DNA from: Chaetomium olivaceum
Lineage: Eukaryota > Ascomycota > Sordariomycetes > Sordariales > Chaetomiaceae
Direction of reading: 5' to 3'
Length of the DNA stretch: 64,000 bases
Assembly: GCA_039881045.1 (NCBI GenBank)
Contig: JAYWVB010000008.1
Location: 1,075,105-1,139,104 of the forward strand
Position 1 is the stretch's first letter. Every line of letters begins with the position of its first letter. Shown here piece after piece: positions 54,923-64,000 of the stretch. The notes under the pieces were generated by a model. That model was not told the DNA's origin, made no database searches, and saw only the letters and a program-made list of their open reading frames with translations. The position numbers were made by a program, and so were the translations under genes.

Positions 54923-56536
54923 ATGGATTCTGCGTCCCTTTCATCTGACTTAGCGACAGGCTTGTCGACAGGAATAGGTCCCAAAAAGCCGCCCACCTAT
55001 ACGACTGTTGGGTCGGTTTACAACCCGAAAGGCACAACACCACTCCAGCCGCCGACTCGCCGCCCGAGAACGCGCCGGTATCCGCAGCCTGTTCGATCTC
55101 CCTCTGGTGGTACTTTCATGAACTTTCCCGACGCGTTGTTGTCGGCATTACCAATCGAGGATCAGGCTCCTCCTTCGCCCCCTTCCACGGCATCCATACT
55201 GCGGCAGTACTCGCCCTTGCAGCAGAACTACGATCGAGCAGCCATCCCGGCCCCAGAGGGCGAGAACAGCACGTTTACCGAATTCGACATGTCGATGCCG
55301 AGTGTTCGGTCTGGGAACCTCCCGTCCCCCGCCGAATTCGAAAGCAATGACAGCGTTGCTGCCGAGGACACATTGACGTCGCGTATCACTGTCAAAGGGC
55401 TTACCAACCTGGCGTCGTACCCAAACCCTATGCAGAAGGCTGCCCAGAACACGCTAGCAAGAGCACGCGCTGCTAATGTCGGTCTCAGCCGTCCGGGGAC
55501 TCCTTCATCCCTCCCATCTACGACCCCGGATCTGTTCAAGGACCGCCTGTTCAACACGTATGGCGCGAGACCGGCTATAGGCCCGCCTCAGCCGTTGAAG
55601 GCAGGCCCGCCTGGCCAGCGAGCGTTCAAGCCGACGACATTGGACGCCGCGACCAGGTCCCTTCGCGCCGAGGACCAGGTGTCACCAACCTTGTACCAAT
55701 CCAGATCACCAATTGGTTTCCAATACAACCCCGAGGCAAACATCCTGGCCGCTTTTGATGACGATGATGGAACCCATAGCTCAGCTCGAGGAACTCAATC
55801 GTCCTTTGACGAGAATCAGCACGGCCCCGTCTCTCGGAACCCTCTTGATATTACCGGTTTTGGGAGTATTTCAACACCAGGTCCTTTTGACACATCTACC
55901 GAGACACTAGACGGGGCCAGACGGAAGGTTCACGACACGCTCCCTCCCGAGAGAATCAAGCATTACTTTCCAGCTGGGTTTCCATCGAGCTACGATGGAC
56001 GACACAGGCCCGTGGGCGATGATTGGACTACAAAGTACCCAGTGCCTGAAGACAGGTTCGCGCAGGAGAGCTTCCCAGAGCGCATGACCAAGATCAACCG
56101 GAACTTCTATGCCGGTACAGAGGGGCTGGTCAGAAACATGGAGCAAATCGTACGCGACCACAACTATCGCTGTTTGGAGAACAAAGTTGGCGTCATTGGC
56201 GAGGAGCGCGAGCGGCTCCGCGGGAGCCACATCGCGAGACTGGGCGCCGATGGCAAAGTCCAACCGCCGACTTTGGGTGTTGACGAAGTCGACAGAATGG
56301 ACAAGGCCGATGTCGCAAAGCCCCTGGTCAATATGGCGTTTGCCACTTTGCTATCCTACAAGGAAAAGAGCGAGTCTGGGGCTTCGGGCCAGAACGGATG
56401 GCCCAGCGGTTTCACCAAAGCAGATGACAGCTGGGTGGACACCACAGACGAGGGCAACACGAGCTTCTTCAGCAAGCCGAAAGAGGACTACTTGAAGAGG
56501 AAGAAGATTCCCAAAAAGGTGAGGCGGGGGTATTGA
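54923..56536 (+). CDS. Conserved-looking disordered protein of unknown function, 537 residues
   Basis: A single uninterrupted exon, ATG at 54923. The first 300 residues are Pro/Ser/Thr-rich and probably disordered, with basic KPPTYTTVGSVYNPKG and RRPRTRRYPQ. The last 200 are more ordered: RRKVHDTLPPERIKHYFPAGFPSSYDGR, FPERMTKINRNFYAGTEGLVRNMEQIV, KPLVNMAFATLLSYKEKSE, and a strongly basic end (DYLKRKKIPKKVRRGY) that could be a nuclear localisation signal. No signal peptide or membrane segment. I do not recognise a domain. Long clean frame and codon use support it as real. Confidence 0.75.
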   Translation: MDSASLSSDLATGLSTGIGPKKPPTYTTVGSVYNPKGTTPLQPPTRRPRTRRYPQPVRSPSGGTFMNFPDALLSALPIEDQAPPSPPSTASILRQYSPLQQNYDRAAIPAPEGENSTFTEFDMSMPSVRSGNLPSPAEFESNDSVAAEDTLTSRITVKGLTNLASYPNPMQKAAQNTLARARAANVGLSRPGTPSSLPSTTPDLFKDRLFNTYGARPAIGPPQPLKAGPPGQRAFKPTTLDAATRSLRAEDQVSPTLYQSRSPIGFQYNPEANILAAFDDDDGTHSSARGTQSSFDENQHGPVSRNPLDITGFGSISTPGPFDTSTETLDGARRKVHDTLPPERIKHYFPAGFPSSYDGRHRPVGDDWTTKYPVPEDRFAQESFPERMTKINRNFYAGTEGLVRNMEQIVRDHNYRCLENKVGVIGEERERLRGSHIARLGADGKVQPPTLGVDEVDRMDKADVAKPLVNMAFATLLSYKEKSESGASGQNGWPSGFTKADDSWVDTTDEGNTSFFSKPKEDYLKRKKIPKKVRRGY

Positions 56537-57338
56537 GAGTGACCAACCACTCTTACGTTGACGCACCCAACCGCCCATCTCGATATCTAAAGAAGCATTC
56601 GGCTAGGCTTAACATATCGCAGAAGTGAGCAAGCCATGGGCATTTGTTACGAAGGGGTGCTGTTTATTTGATATCTGGAAGAAGACAGAGGAGATATCGG
56701 TGCGAGCCAGCATCGGCGGATATTTATGCTTTGGACTGATATTGGTGGCGAGCAGGACAATTGCTTTGGAGATGCAGCGCCACTGCTTGGACGGTTTTTG
56801 GCTGAACAACGCAAAATCGACTTAATCCCACGAAGATTTTGTACAGGAGGAACGCGTAGCTTAATTACCTCACCCTTTTTATATTCTTGACGCTCGTTAC
56901 ATGTGTATATCGATGTTGTGGCTTGATTCCGTCGGGGTTTTCAGCACATGAACGTTCGAGTTTATGGGGAATTGTCCTTGACGCTCGCTGGAGTTGCCTT
57001 CACAGAGGAATGCAAAGTAGATCGAGCCATAAATTACAAGAGCCTTAAATTTGAATCGAAGTGTAGTGTATCACAAAAAAGTGGTATCTATATACGTGGC
57101 GAAGAAGTAGAAAGAAAGCAGGACGATATCAAAAGCCCTTCGCCAGAGAGACACAGATCAGTGTGAGCGCAGTCATGCCATGCCATGATGCCGTTAGCGC
57201 CGTGAAACAGAGATATTACTTTTCGTTTTCCTTTCTTTTTTCTTTTTTTTTCGGTCGGTCAACCCAACTTTCACCCGACCTAGCCTAGCGGCTTGGAAAC
57301 GCACTCGCCGGGTAGGCGCAGTCGGGTACCATGACCAC
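56537..57338. other. Convergent intergenic region
   Basis: 3' flanks of the disordered-protein gene and palI. AT-rich with a TTTTCTTTTTTT tract at 57230-57253. Nothing gene-like seen. Confidence 0.55.
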
Positions 57339-59542
57339 CTAGGACCTGGAGGGCCCGGCGCCGCGGCTGGGGAGCTCGAAGTCCGGGTTGGAGTTGAGGA
57401 GGATGTCGGTGCGGTTGACGGGACGTCGGGGGACCATCAGGTTGCCTCCCCCACCGCCGACGCCGACGCCGTAGCTCCCTGGTGCCAGGGGCGGTGGCAT
57501 GGGCGGGTTCCAGCGGGGGTTGACGCCCCGCTGGGAGATGGAGGTGAAGTTGGAGCGTTCAGATTCCGCCGGGCTGCGGGAGCCTTGGGGAATATCCTCG
57601 TAGGAGTTAGTCGTTTGGATAGGGGTAGGTATTGGTTTCGGGGCCGGAGGAGGCTCGGCGAAGCGCGGGTCCACGTCTTCGTAGTACTCACCAGCGGGCG
57701 CTGCCGGCGGCGGGGGCGGGGGGCTTCCTTGCGATGGAAGTTCTGCGGGGCGGCGTGTGTTCAGCGGCGAAGCTACGCGAGGCGAATGCCTGCCTTCTTG
57801 GTTCCACGCTTGCCTCGGCGGTACGTAGGCGGCGTTTCTACGGGTTGAAAGTTAGTTGATAGTGAACACAAGAGGTTGCGTAGATCGGGGGTCGCCTTAC
57901 TCTTCTTGGCTGTATCTGCTGGTATCACTCATATGACGATCCGCGCCCGAGGTCCTCGCTTGCTGCAACGCCAGCATCCCGGCAACATCAGAATCGCTAT
58001 CCCGAATGTTGAACTGCCCAAACCCTTGGGGTGCATTCGCTGGGCTACGACCCGCCGCATCCATCTCTATTGCTTGGCCTGGCCGGATTCCGTCATCGAT
58101 GCCCGGCAAGGGAGGAGGGGACTCAGCGCGGGGAAGTTCGTCCCTGCTAGGGTTGTATGCTTCGTATCCACTGGATGAGACGTTGGATACTGGTTGATTC
58201 GCATAGCCAGGCGCGGATGGCGGGCCGGGAGACGCCATTCTGGAGCCATACTGGTTGGTACCAGCGGGAGAACCTCTCCTGTCATACTGGCCCTGATAGC
58301 TAGGTGGGGGTGGTGTGCGTCCGCCGCGCATTGGGCCGCCATAGCCACGGGGAGGCGGGCCATAGCCTCCTCTGCCACCGGGAGGTCCGTAACCCCCACG
58401 CCCTGGAGGACCATAGCCGCCGCGGCCTCCTGGAGGAGGGCCGTAACCGTTGTAGCCGCCTCTGCCAGGGCCCGGGTATCCACCGCGCCCTCGGTAAGCG
58501 CCTGGGGGCACAGGGCCGCGCGGCGGCGAACCCATGCGCTCAACGGAGCCCGACCTCATGGGATATCCGTCTTGTGCCGGAAGGGGGTTTCCGTACTGAT
58601 CGCGGGCGCCAGGCGTGGTTGACATGGAACGTAAGGTGGCCATCTCGGCTTGGTTGGCCGTGTCGTTTACATATGTAGTCTGGTCGGTGTTGAAGGTGCC
58701 CGGCGACCTACTCGACCGGCTCCTAGCGGCAGTGAGGGGGATTCTCTCGTCGCTGCTCTGATCATCCCTCTTTTCATACGAGGCGAATTCTGGCAGGGCA
58801 TCGCCCCTGCCATTGGCGCCGCTGACGAGAGGAACTGTTGGGCTGAGGACGGACGAGCTGGGGACAGGAGCAGTCGTCACTTGGGCTTGGCGATTGTAGT
58901 AATTCTCGCCGCTCATCTCTGCATTCTCGGCAATACGCTTTTGCTTTGCCTTCCTGCCGACGACAGTCCTCCGCATGGCGCACGAGACCAAGCCGCTCAG
59001 GGCGACTAGGATGGTGGCGGCAAGGACGACGTACGAACCCCAGGCGATGTGGGGCACAAAAAGCAGGACATCGACGAGGAAGCTCAAGAGGCAGACCAGG
59101 AAGTTGAGGATGCCCACAATAAACAGCACGAGCAGGTACCTAGGGGAGTGGGAAGGGCTGTGGAAGTGGGCGACCACGGCGAGAACGAACATGATGAGAG
59201 TTAAGAGGCCCGCGACTGGGTGGACAATGAGAAGACTGGAAAGAGTGGAACGCGTTGCGGCGTTGAGGGAAAAGTCGTTGGCATGTAAAGGTCCTGTATA
59301 TGCAGATCAGTCTTGTGTGTTGCCAAACACAAACATCGATGGGGTCTACACTCACGGACATCGTAGCCGATCTCAATTGGGGTACAGCCATTCGGGGTGC
59401 AAAACCCAAAGACACCAAAGTCGATTCCTTCCCAGCTACCCAGGGGGATGGCACTGATAATGGGGGTCGATAGGACCGAGAGTAAAAGGAGAACGAAGGC
59501 CGCAAATAACAGCACCGACAGCGGTGTCGCGGGGCGCAACAT
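57339..59542 (-). CDS. palI: PalI/Rim9, pH-response membrane protein
   Basis: Exons are 59356-59542, 57901-59293 and 57339-57837, 692 residues with no break. MLRPATPLSVLLFAAFVLLLLSVLSTPII is the first membrane segment; GSWEGIDFGVFGFCTPNGCTPIEIGYDVRPLHAND is the extracellular loop with its cysteine pair. Three further segments follow (LIVHPVAGLLTLIMFVLAVVAHF, YLLVLFIVGILNFLVCLLSFL, GSYVVLAATILVALSGLVSCAM). A long cytosolic tail has repeated RGGY/GPPG units (58290-58500), polyproline, and the typical fungal PalI end (RTDILLNSNPDFELPSRG). PalI assists PalH in sensing ambient pH and triggering PacC processing. Confidence 0.9.
58300..58500 (-). repeat. RGGY/GPPG-coding degenerate repeats in palI
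   Basis: Degenerate units encoding GRGGY and GPPG follow each other about seven times in the tail of PalI. Low-complexity coding repeat, in frame throughout. Confidence 0.7.
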
Positions 59543-60967
59543 GGTGACCAGAGCTCACAATGTGTGGCCGTGGAGCGGAGTCGAAGAAGTTTGTCGAGTA
59601 AAGGGCCGGCGTCCTCGAGACGCGGCTGATTGAGAAGTGTCCGGTCGTCCAGAACCGGAAACAAATGATGCTGTCGTCTTATCGAAGCACCATAAGGACG
59701 GGGCGTAGAATGGGAGTTGGACGAGTATGACTTGTGGGAAACATGTGGAAAGGAGCGAGGGTGGTGGTGTGCTTGGCTCGGCGTGTCGCGATCGATGAAC
59801 CTAATGGATTTTAAGTTCGGTGTGGGCGGCGGCCTAGAGATGCAGCGCCGGTCCGAGTTAAACCATTGTCGATGCTCGTTCGGTCAATCGGCGTTCCCCT
59901 GAAAAAAAGAGTGATAGCGGGGAGTGACGCTCTGCACATGCGATGCGGCGCACTGGTGGTGAGGTGATTGAAGACCAGAGCGCTTGCGCAATGGCAGGGT
60001 GGAATCGAGGGTGGGAAATGCTGGTTAGGGGTACTGATTACACGGAAACAGGGAACTGTGGGGAACGAGCGAGGCGGGCCTGGGCCCCCATGCGTCCGTT
60101 GCAGCTCTTGGCTCGAAATGCTTCGCATGGGACCCCACCGGCCCAATCATTGAATCGTCTCGGATGGCCCTGAAATGGAGTCCAAGATTAAGAAACTGCC
60201 CCGCAAAGCTCAGCCACACCCTGCTCACGACAACACTGTTTTGCGTTGCATCATTTCTGTATTGAAGTATCAGAATTGGCTTTTGCAATTCACAAAAGTA
60301 TCCAAAATGTCGTCTTCGATGAGCACATGATACATAGGAGTTGACCAGTAAGAGACAGACACACACAGTAACTTACACGGCTGAGTCTTAACTCACAAGA
60401 TGAGCGATGCGGAGCAGCCTAAAGAGACGATCGGAACATCCACCCGTCATTCCATCCATGCGCCAAGCGCTTCCCCCCACTTCCAACATCAAACAAGCCT
60501 TCTTGTCTGCACCGTACTCCCAGTATTTTACAGGCAATACCGAACTGCCACATACTCGTTTTACTCGTTTGATGATACTTGGTATCACAGGTCCGGGGTA
60601 CCAAAAACCGGTCTTTAGCTCCGCCAAAAACCGGTGGGTCCGGGTTGACCCCCGCCAAAATTGCCGCGGATTGGAAGGTCAGCCGCTCCCGTTTCCCCTT
60701 CCAATCTGCAGCGATAAACCCCATACGACAGAGGTGGGGCCCGCAAAAAAAGCTGGTCGAACTGAAGGTCACGTGGTATATTTTTGTATGGTCAGACCTT
60801 CCAGACCTTCCAATCCATCCAATCCAGCGCGCCGCGATCGCGACCCTTTGCCACCACCCACACAACTTCCTCCTCACCACCTCTGCGCTTGCTGGCTACA
60901 CTGCTGCTGCTGCTGCCGCCGCTCTTGCCGCTGGTGGAGTAATCATTGATCCGACTGTTTTTCTACC
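59543..60967. other. Region between palI and the Crypton-type gene
   Basis: About 1.4 kb without a gene. The left part is palI promoter. The right 350 nt contain repeated CCAAAAACCGG units (60598-60640) and the inverted repeat noted separately, and may be the 5' flank of the mobile element. Confidence 0.5.
60668..60816. repeat. 13-nt perfect inverted repeat upstream of the Crypton-type gene
   Basis: GGATTGGAAGGTC at 60668-60680 is exactly inverted as GACCTTCCAATCC at 60804-60816, 123 nt apart. A third partial copy (CCTTCCAATC) lies near 60706-60716. The right arm overlaps a direct repeat (AGACCTTCC twice). It lies about 150-300 nt upstream of the recombinase ATG. Confidence 0.7.
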
Positions 60968-63590
60968 ATGGAGTCGACTGCAATCGAGGATCCTCGCGTA
61001 CGCGAGGCGATGGACTATTATCTCTTGAACCTCGCTGGAACCGCGCCGAAGAATACTGTCAGGGCTTACAGGCCCAAACAAGATGAATGGAAGGCACGAG
61101 GGTTTGCCCTGAGATCCAAAAAGTACAGTACGTACTGATGCCGCTCCCAGAGCTGGTGTGCTATCAATTGGCCACCGATTCCGGAAGACTGGACGGCCAG
61201 GCAGTCGACGTGGCCGTCAGGGCAGCCTCTCCCCGGCGATCTGGTAGACGAGGGCAAGCTGCTCCTCTTTATGAAGATGGAGGTTGTCAGCCGTGCCCCC
61301 CAAAAGGGGGGCCGGCTTCAACGGCAAAGGAAGCGCGGTGCGGCATCTGGAGCTGCCGGTAAGCGGGCTTCCGCGTCGAAGAGGCGGCGTCTTGCCGAAG
61401 GTAGCCCCTTCCTTCAGCCGGCCTGTTGTTTCCTCTCTGCGTTGAAATTGCTGAACCTTTGATGCAGACGATACTGTCTTTGTTGCCGAGTCTCCGGTAC
61501 CGGCGACGAAGCTTGAGGAGAAGGAGGAGGATGGCGACGACGAAGGCCTATTCGCCGAGCCAGAGCTCCAGCTTGCCTACAACTCTATACGCCTCTATAT
61601 TGCGGCTATCCAGAGATTGTACGAGGAACAGAAGAGCCGGAACGTCAATCCGGCGCCGAGGCCTCAAGGGATTGCTCTCAAGGCCTTGAAGAAGAGCATT
61701 CTTGCTGTCGTCTGGGCCCGTAAACGCCGCGAATATACCGACCGCCTCGAGGGGACGATTAAGGATTCCTACTCCAAGGCGCAGATTCCACAACACCACG
61801 CCGCGGCTTGGCAGACCGTTGGCAACGTCTCATGCCTTCTCCGGACGCAAGTTGACTTCCTTCTCGGTAACCATATGCTCCTCCGGCAGAGCAACCGGCG
61901 GCCGATGGAACTGCCTGACTGCTTCCGCCTGGAGCTCCCGAATGAGGGTCAGAAATCTGCCGAGTTCCCAACATATGCGCTGGTCATTGTCATGAACCAG
62001 GGAAAAACGAATCAGCATGGCAGGATAGAGTACGGCGCTGCATTGCGGCACCGCGATGTCCGCAGTTGTCTAGTTGGCGCCCTGGCGTGCTATTTCTTTT
62101 GGCGGTGGCAAGCCGAGGGCATTGAGGCGTTTCCTACGTTCGCGCGTAGCGAGGACTGGTACGATGTCAAAGTCCTGCCACGGTCCCCTAAGCAGCCGCA
62201 ACAGCAGCTTTCTCCGCAGACCGCAAACAACTGGACAGCGAGGTTGTATCAAGCTTGCGGCATCAAAACCTCGAAACTTTCACATGCTCCTCGCGTTGCA
62301 GCAGCGCAAAATGCCGATATGGACGGGGTCCCAGAAGGACAAGTAAGTCTTGAAGCTATCTATTGTCACCTTGCCGCCTTCATATATATATATATAGATG
62401 CTTATACTAGGTATATATAGATACGGCGTGCTGGTAGGTGGAACAGCGGCGACCAGATGATAGGCTGTTACCTTACATCCCTGCCCTTTGAGTTTATGAG
62501 GTCGACAGCCGATTTTGACCCTGACTGGGCTGGCTCCTATTTTCTACCACGCGATACCGTCAAGCCTTCGGCGGCCCTTTGCAGGCGCATTTGGCCGGCT
62601 CTCGACCAGTGGAAAGAAGCCCACGATAGTGCTTCTTCGGCGGTTGAACCCAACAAGGCGGCTGGCGCGTTCCTCGAGCTTTTGGAGTGGCTGCGGGTAG
62701 TGTTTTTGCAAGATGCCGTCTTCCTTCAGAAGCACTACCCCGAACACCCTATCTTTAGCGACCCTGTATTTTGCAGTCAAGAGTTTGCAGCGTTTGCGCT
62801 GCAGACAGAGGACGCCTGCCGCATAGCCGAAGAGGATACATATGTAGCTACCGTTGACCGAGCTATCCCCGCTGTTGCAGAGAAACTGCGCAGTTTGTCG
62901 AGTCAACAAACAGCCTCGAACTTGTGGACTGAGAGAGCGTTTGTTGACCTAGCAAACCAGGTCAAGGAGTTGTCGAAGAAGGTAGAGGAGCTCTCCAAAG
63001 TCTCCTATATCATCAGGATCAGCCCTGGGCGGAGTACTATCTCGCAACAAATCGAGATGCCGAAGCGCGGCCGGCCGATGGCGGCCGGCCGCGTAATGAT
63101 GCCGGCAGCGGTACAGGCACTGTCAACGTCGCCTGCCGCCGCTACTGCTACTGCTCCCCCAGCATCTTCTACTAGTATAGGAGAGCAGGATGCTATGGCC
63201 CAGGCCTCAACTACATCCCCGCCGGCGTTACCAGTGTCGGCCAAACCACAGGCACCACAGTTCAAGTTTCCACTCGATGTGAAAACTGTCTCGGATTTAT
63301 GGCGCCTGTGGAGGCACGGAAGAGCTGGCATGCCTTCAATAGAGTCGCTTGAAGCTGCTTGGGGCTCTGCTTGGCGTCCAAAGTCACAGAAGTCTCTCTT
63401 TTGCAGCCGAAAGGTGATAGTCGACTTCATCGCGCGCAAGTTGCACGAGCTTGGCGGCGAAACTAGCGCTGCTGAACACTTGCGTGTCATTCAGCGAATC
63501 GAGGAGCTCTGCCCTAGATTTTCGCTTGACAAGGTAACGAAAGCAATCAAAAGTGGTGATATGGAGCGAAAATGGTCATTCGATGCATGA
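60968..63590 (+). mobile_element. Crypton-type tyrosine recombinase element with GCR1-like C terminus
   Basis: Exons 60968-61400, 61468-62342 and 62421-63590 would encode about 825 residues. MESTAIEDPRVREAMDYYLLNLAGTAPKNTVRAYRPKQDEW opens the N-terminal core-binding-like part. The catalytic part has an early Arg (MLLRQSNRRPMEL), the beta-strand Lys in MNQGKTNQHGR near residue 323, HAPR near 416, GRWN near 442 and the Tyr in CYLTSLPFEFMR near 452. Known Cryptons and the Ndc10/CBF3 family share this order. A coiled coil (VKELSKKVEELSK) and a GCR1_C-like domain (VSDLWRLWRHGRAGMPSIESLEAAWGSAWR) follow. A TGA at 61136-61138 interrupts exon 1 in frame. Without it the gene would be intact, so the copy is young or the stop is an error. 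Confidence 0.72.
62381..62396. repeat. TA dinucleotide microsatellite
   Basis: ATATATATATATATAG tract inside the second intron of the Crypton-type gene, close to its acceptor at 62419-62420. Confidence 0.8.
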
Positions 63591-64000
63591 CCGGTGGTGG
63601 GTAGGCGGTGGTTTATCTGGCTTAGATACTGTAGTAACTAGTTGGTTAATAACGTTATTGGTTCATTCCGCCTGACCTCCAGCTCTTTGTGTGATAGTCA
63701 TTGCTTGGTGTTGAGGCCTGAAGACCCCTATAAAGCACAGGGGGTCCAGCACCTAATCAACAGGGCAGATAGCGTCTCTCATTTAGTGACTGCATCGACG
63801 ACAGCTTCGAACGCGTGCATCTCAACAACCACGGCGATGCATCACTTGTGATATATATAATTCAATGCGCCTCGACAAGGCGTATCTCCAGATACCATTT
63901 TTATCATGTTTTATTCTGCCGTTATAGTACAATACGAGGACCTTCGAAAGAATACGCGTCCTGTGGTGTTGTCAAGGGCTTGGCGGTTTTTTGCGGGGTC
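63591..64000. other. 3' flank of the Crypton-type gene
   Basis: About 410 nt to the window edge. A short GACCCC...GGGGTC inverted pair lies at 63723-63747. No end of the mobile element could be defined. Confidence 0.5.

Noticed and set aside
60968..63590. RIP (repeat-induced point mutation) of the Crypton-type copy
   Set aside because: The coding sequence remains G+C-rich with few TA-rich CpA-to-TpA signatures, and the single TGA is not a preferred RIP product.
1..64000. CRISPR array, insertion sequence or bacterial operon
   Set aside because: Spliced fungal genes throughout; no regularly spaced repeats or bacterial transposase motifs seen.

Overview
The window is nuclear DNA of a filamentous ascomycete, most likely a Sordariomycete close to the Chaetomiaceae. 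Short introns of about 50-110 nt with CTAAC-type branch points, GT-AG borders, G+C-rich coding sequence, and a gene set including PalI, Chs5, an Acatn-type transporter and malate synthase with a C-terminal SKL all fit this. Gene order is compact, with genes on both strands. No rRNA, tRNA, CRISPR array or bacterial feature was recognised. All names come from recognising protein families by eye; no database was searched.

Layout, left to right. 0-10 kb: 3' part of IPI1 (60S ribosome assembly), a DEAD-box RNA helicase with a GW-rich tail and many frame breaks, an acetyl-CoA transporter (minus strand) and the kinetochore protein CENP-O/Mcm21. 10-20 kb: a proline-rich, probably GPI-anchored wall protein, an MFSD10-like MFS transporter, the exomer protein Chs5, phosphopantothenate-cysteine ligase (CoA synthesis), an unrecognised probable mitochondrial protein and eIF1A. 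20-36 kb: the WASP homologue Las17, a 68-residue protein, a broken coiled-coil family gene, XPF/Rad1 nuclease, an 82-residue membrane protein and Smc5. 36-50 kb: a Nim1/Gin4-type kinase, fumarase, malate synthase, a single-span membrane protein and a choline/ethanolaminephosphotransferase. 50-64 kb: a Yap-type bZIP factor, a disordered conserved protein, the pH-signalling membrane protein PalI and a nearly complete Crypton-type tyrosine recombinase element.

Most of this is housekeeping sequence. Fumarase and malate synthase are neighbours on the same strand and both yield malate; XPF and Smc5, both DNA repair proteins, lie about 1.6 kb apart. No operon-like or secondary-metabolite cluster is apparent.

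Two properties matter to any user. First, many conserved genes carry single-base frame breaks, often in homopolymers, which most simply suggests consensus sequencing errors, though the helicase has enough to keep decay as an alternative. Second, several genes are only readable by splicing across small exons, for example the last nine codons of the WASP homologue. The Crypton element, with R, K, HxxR, GRW and Y recombinase motifs visible but one in-frame TGA near its start, is the most unusual item.
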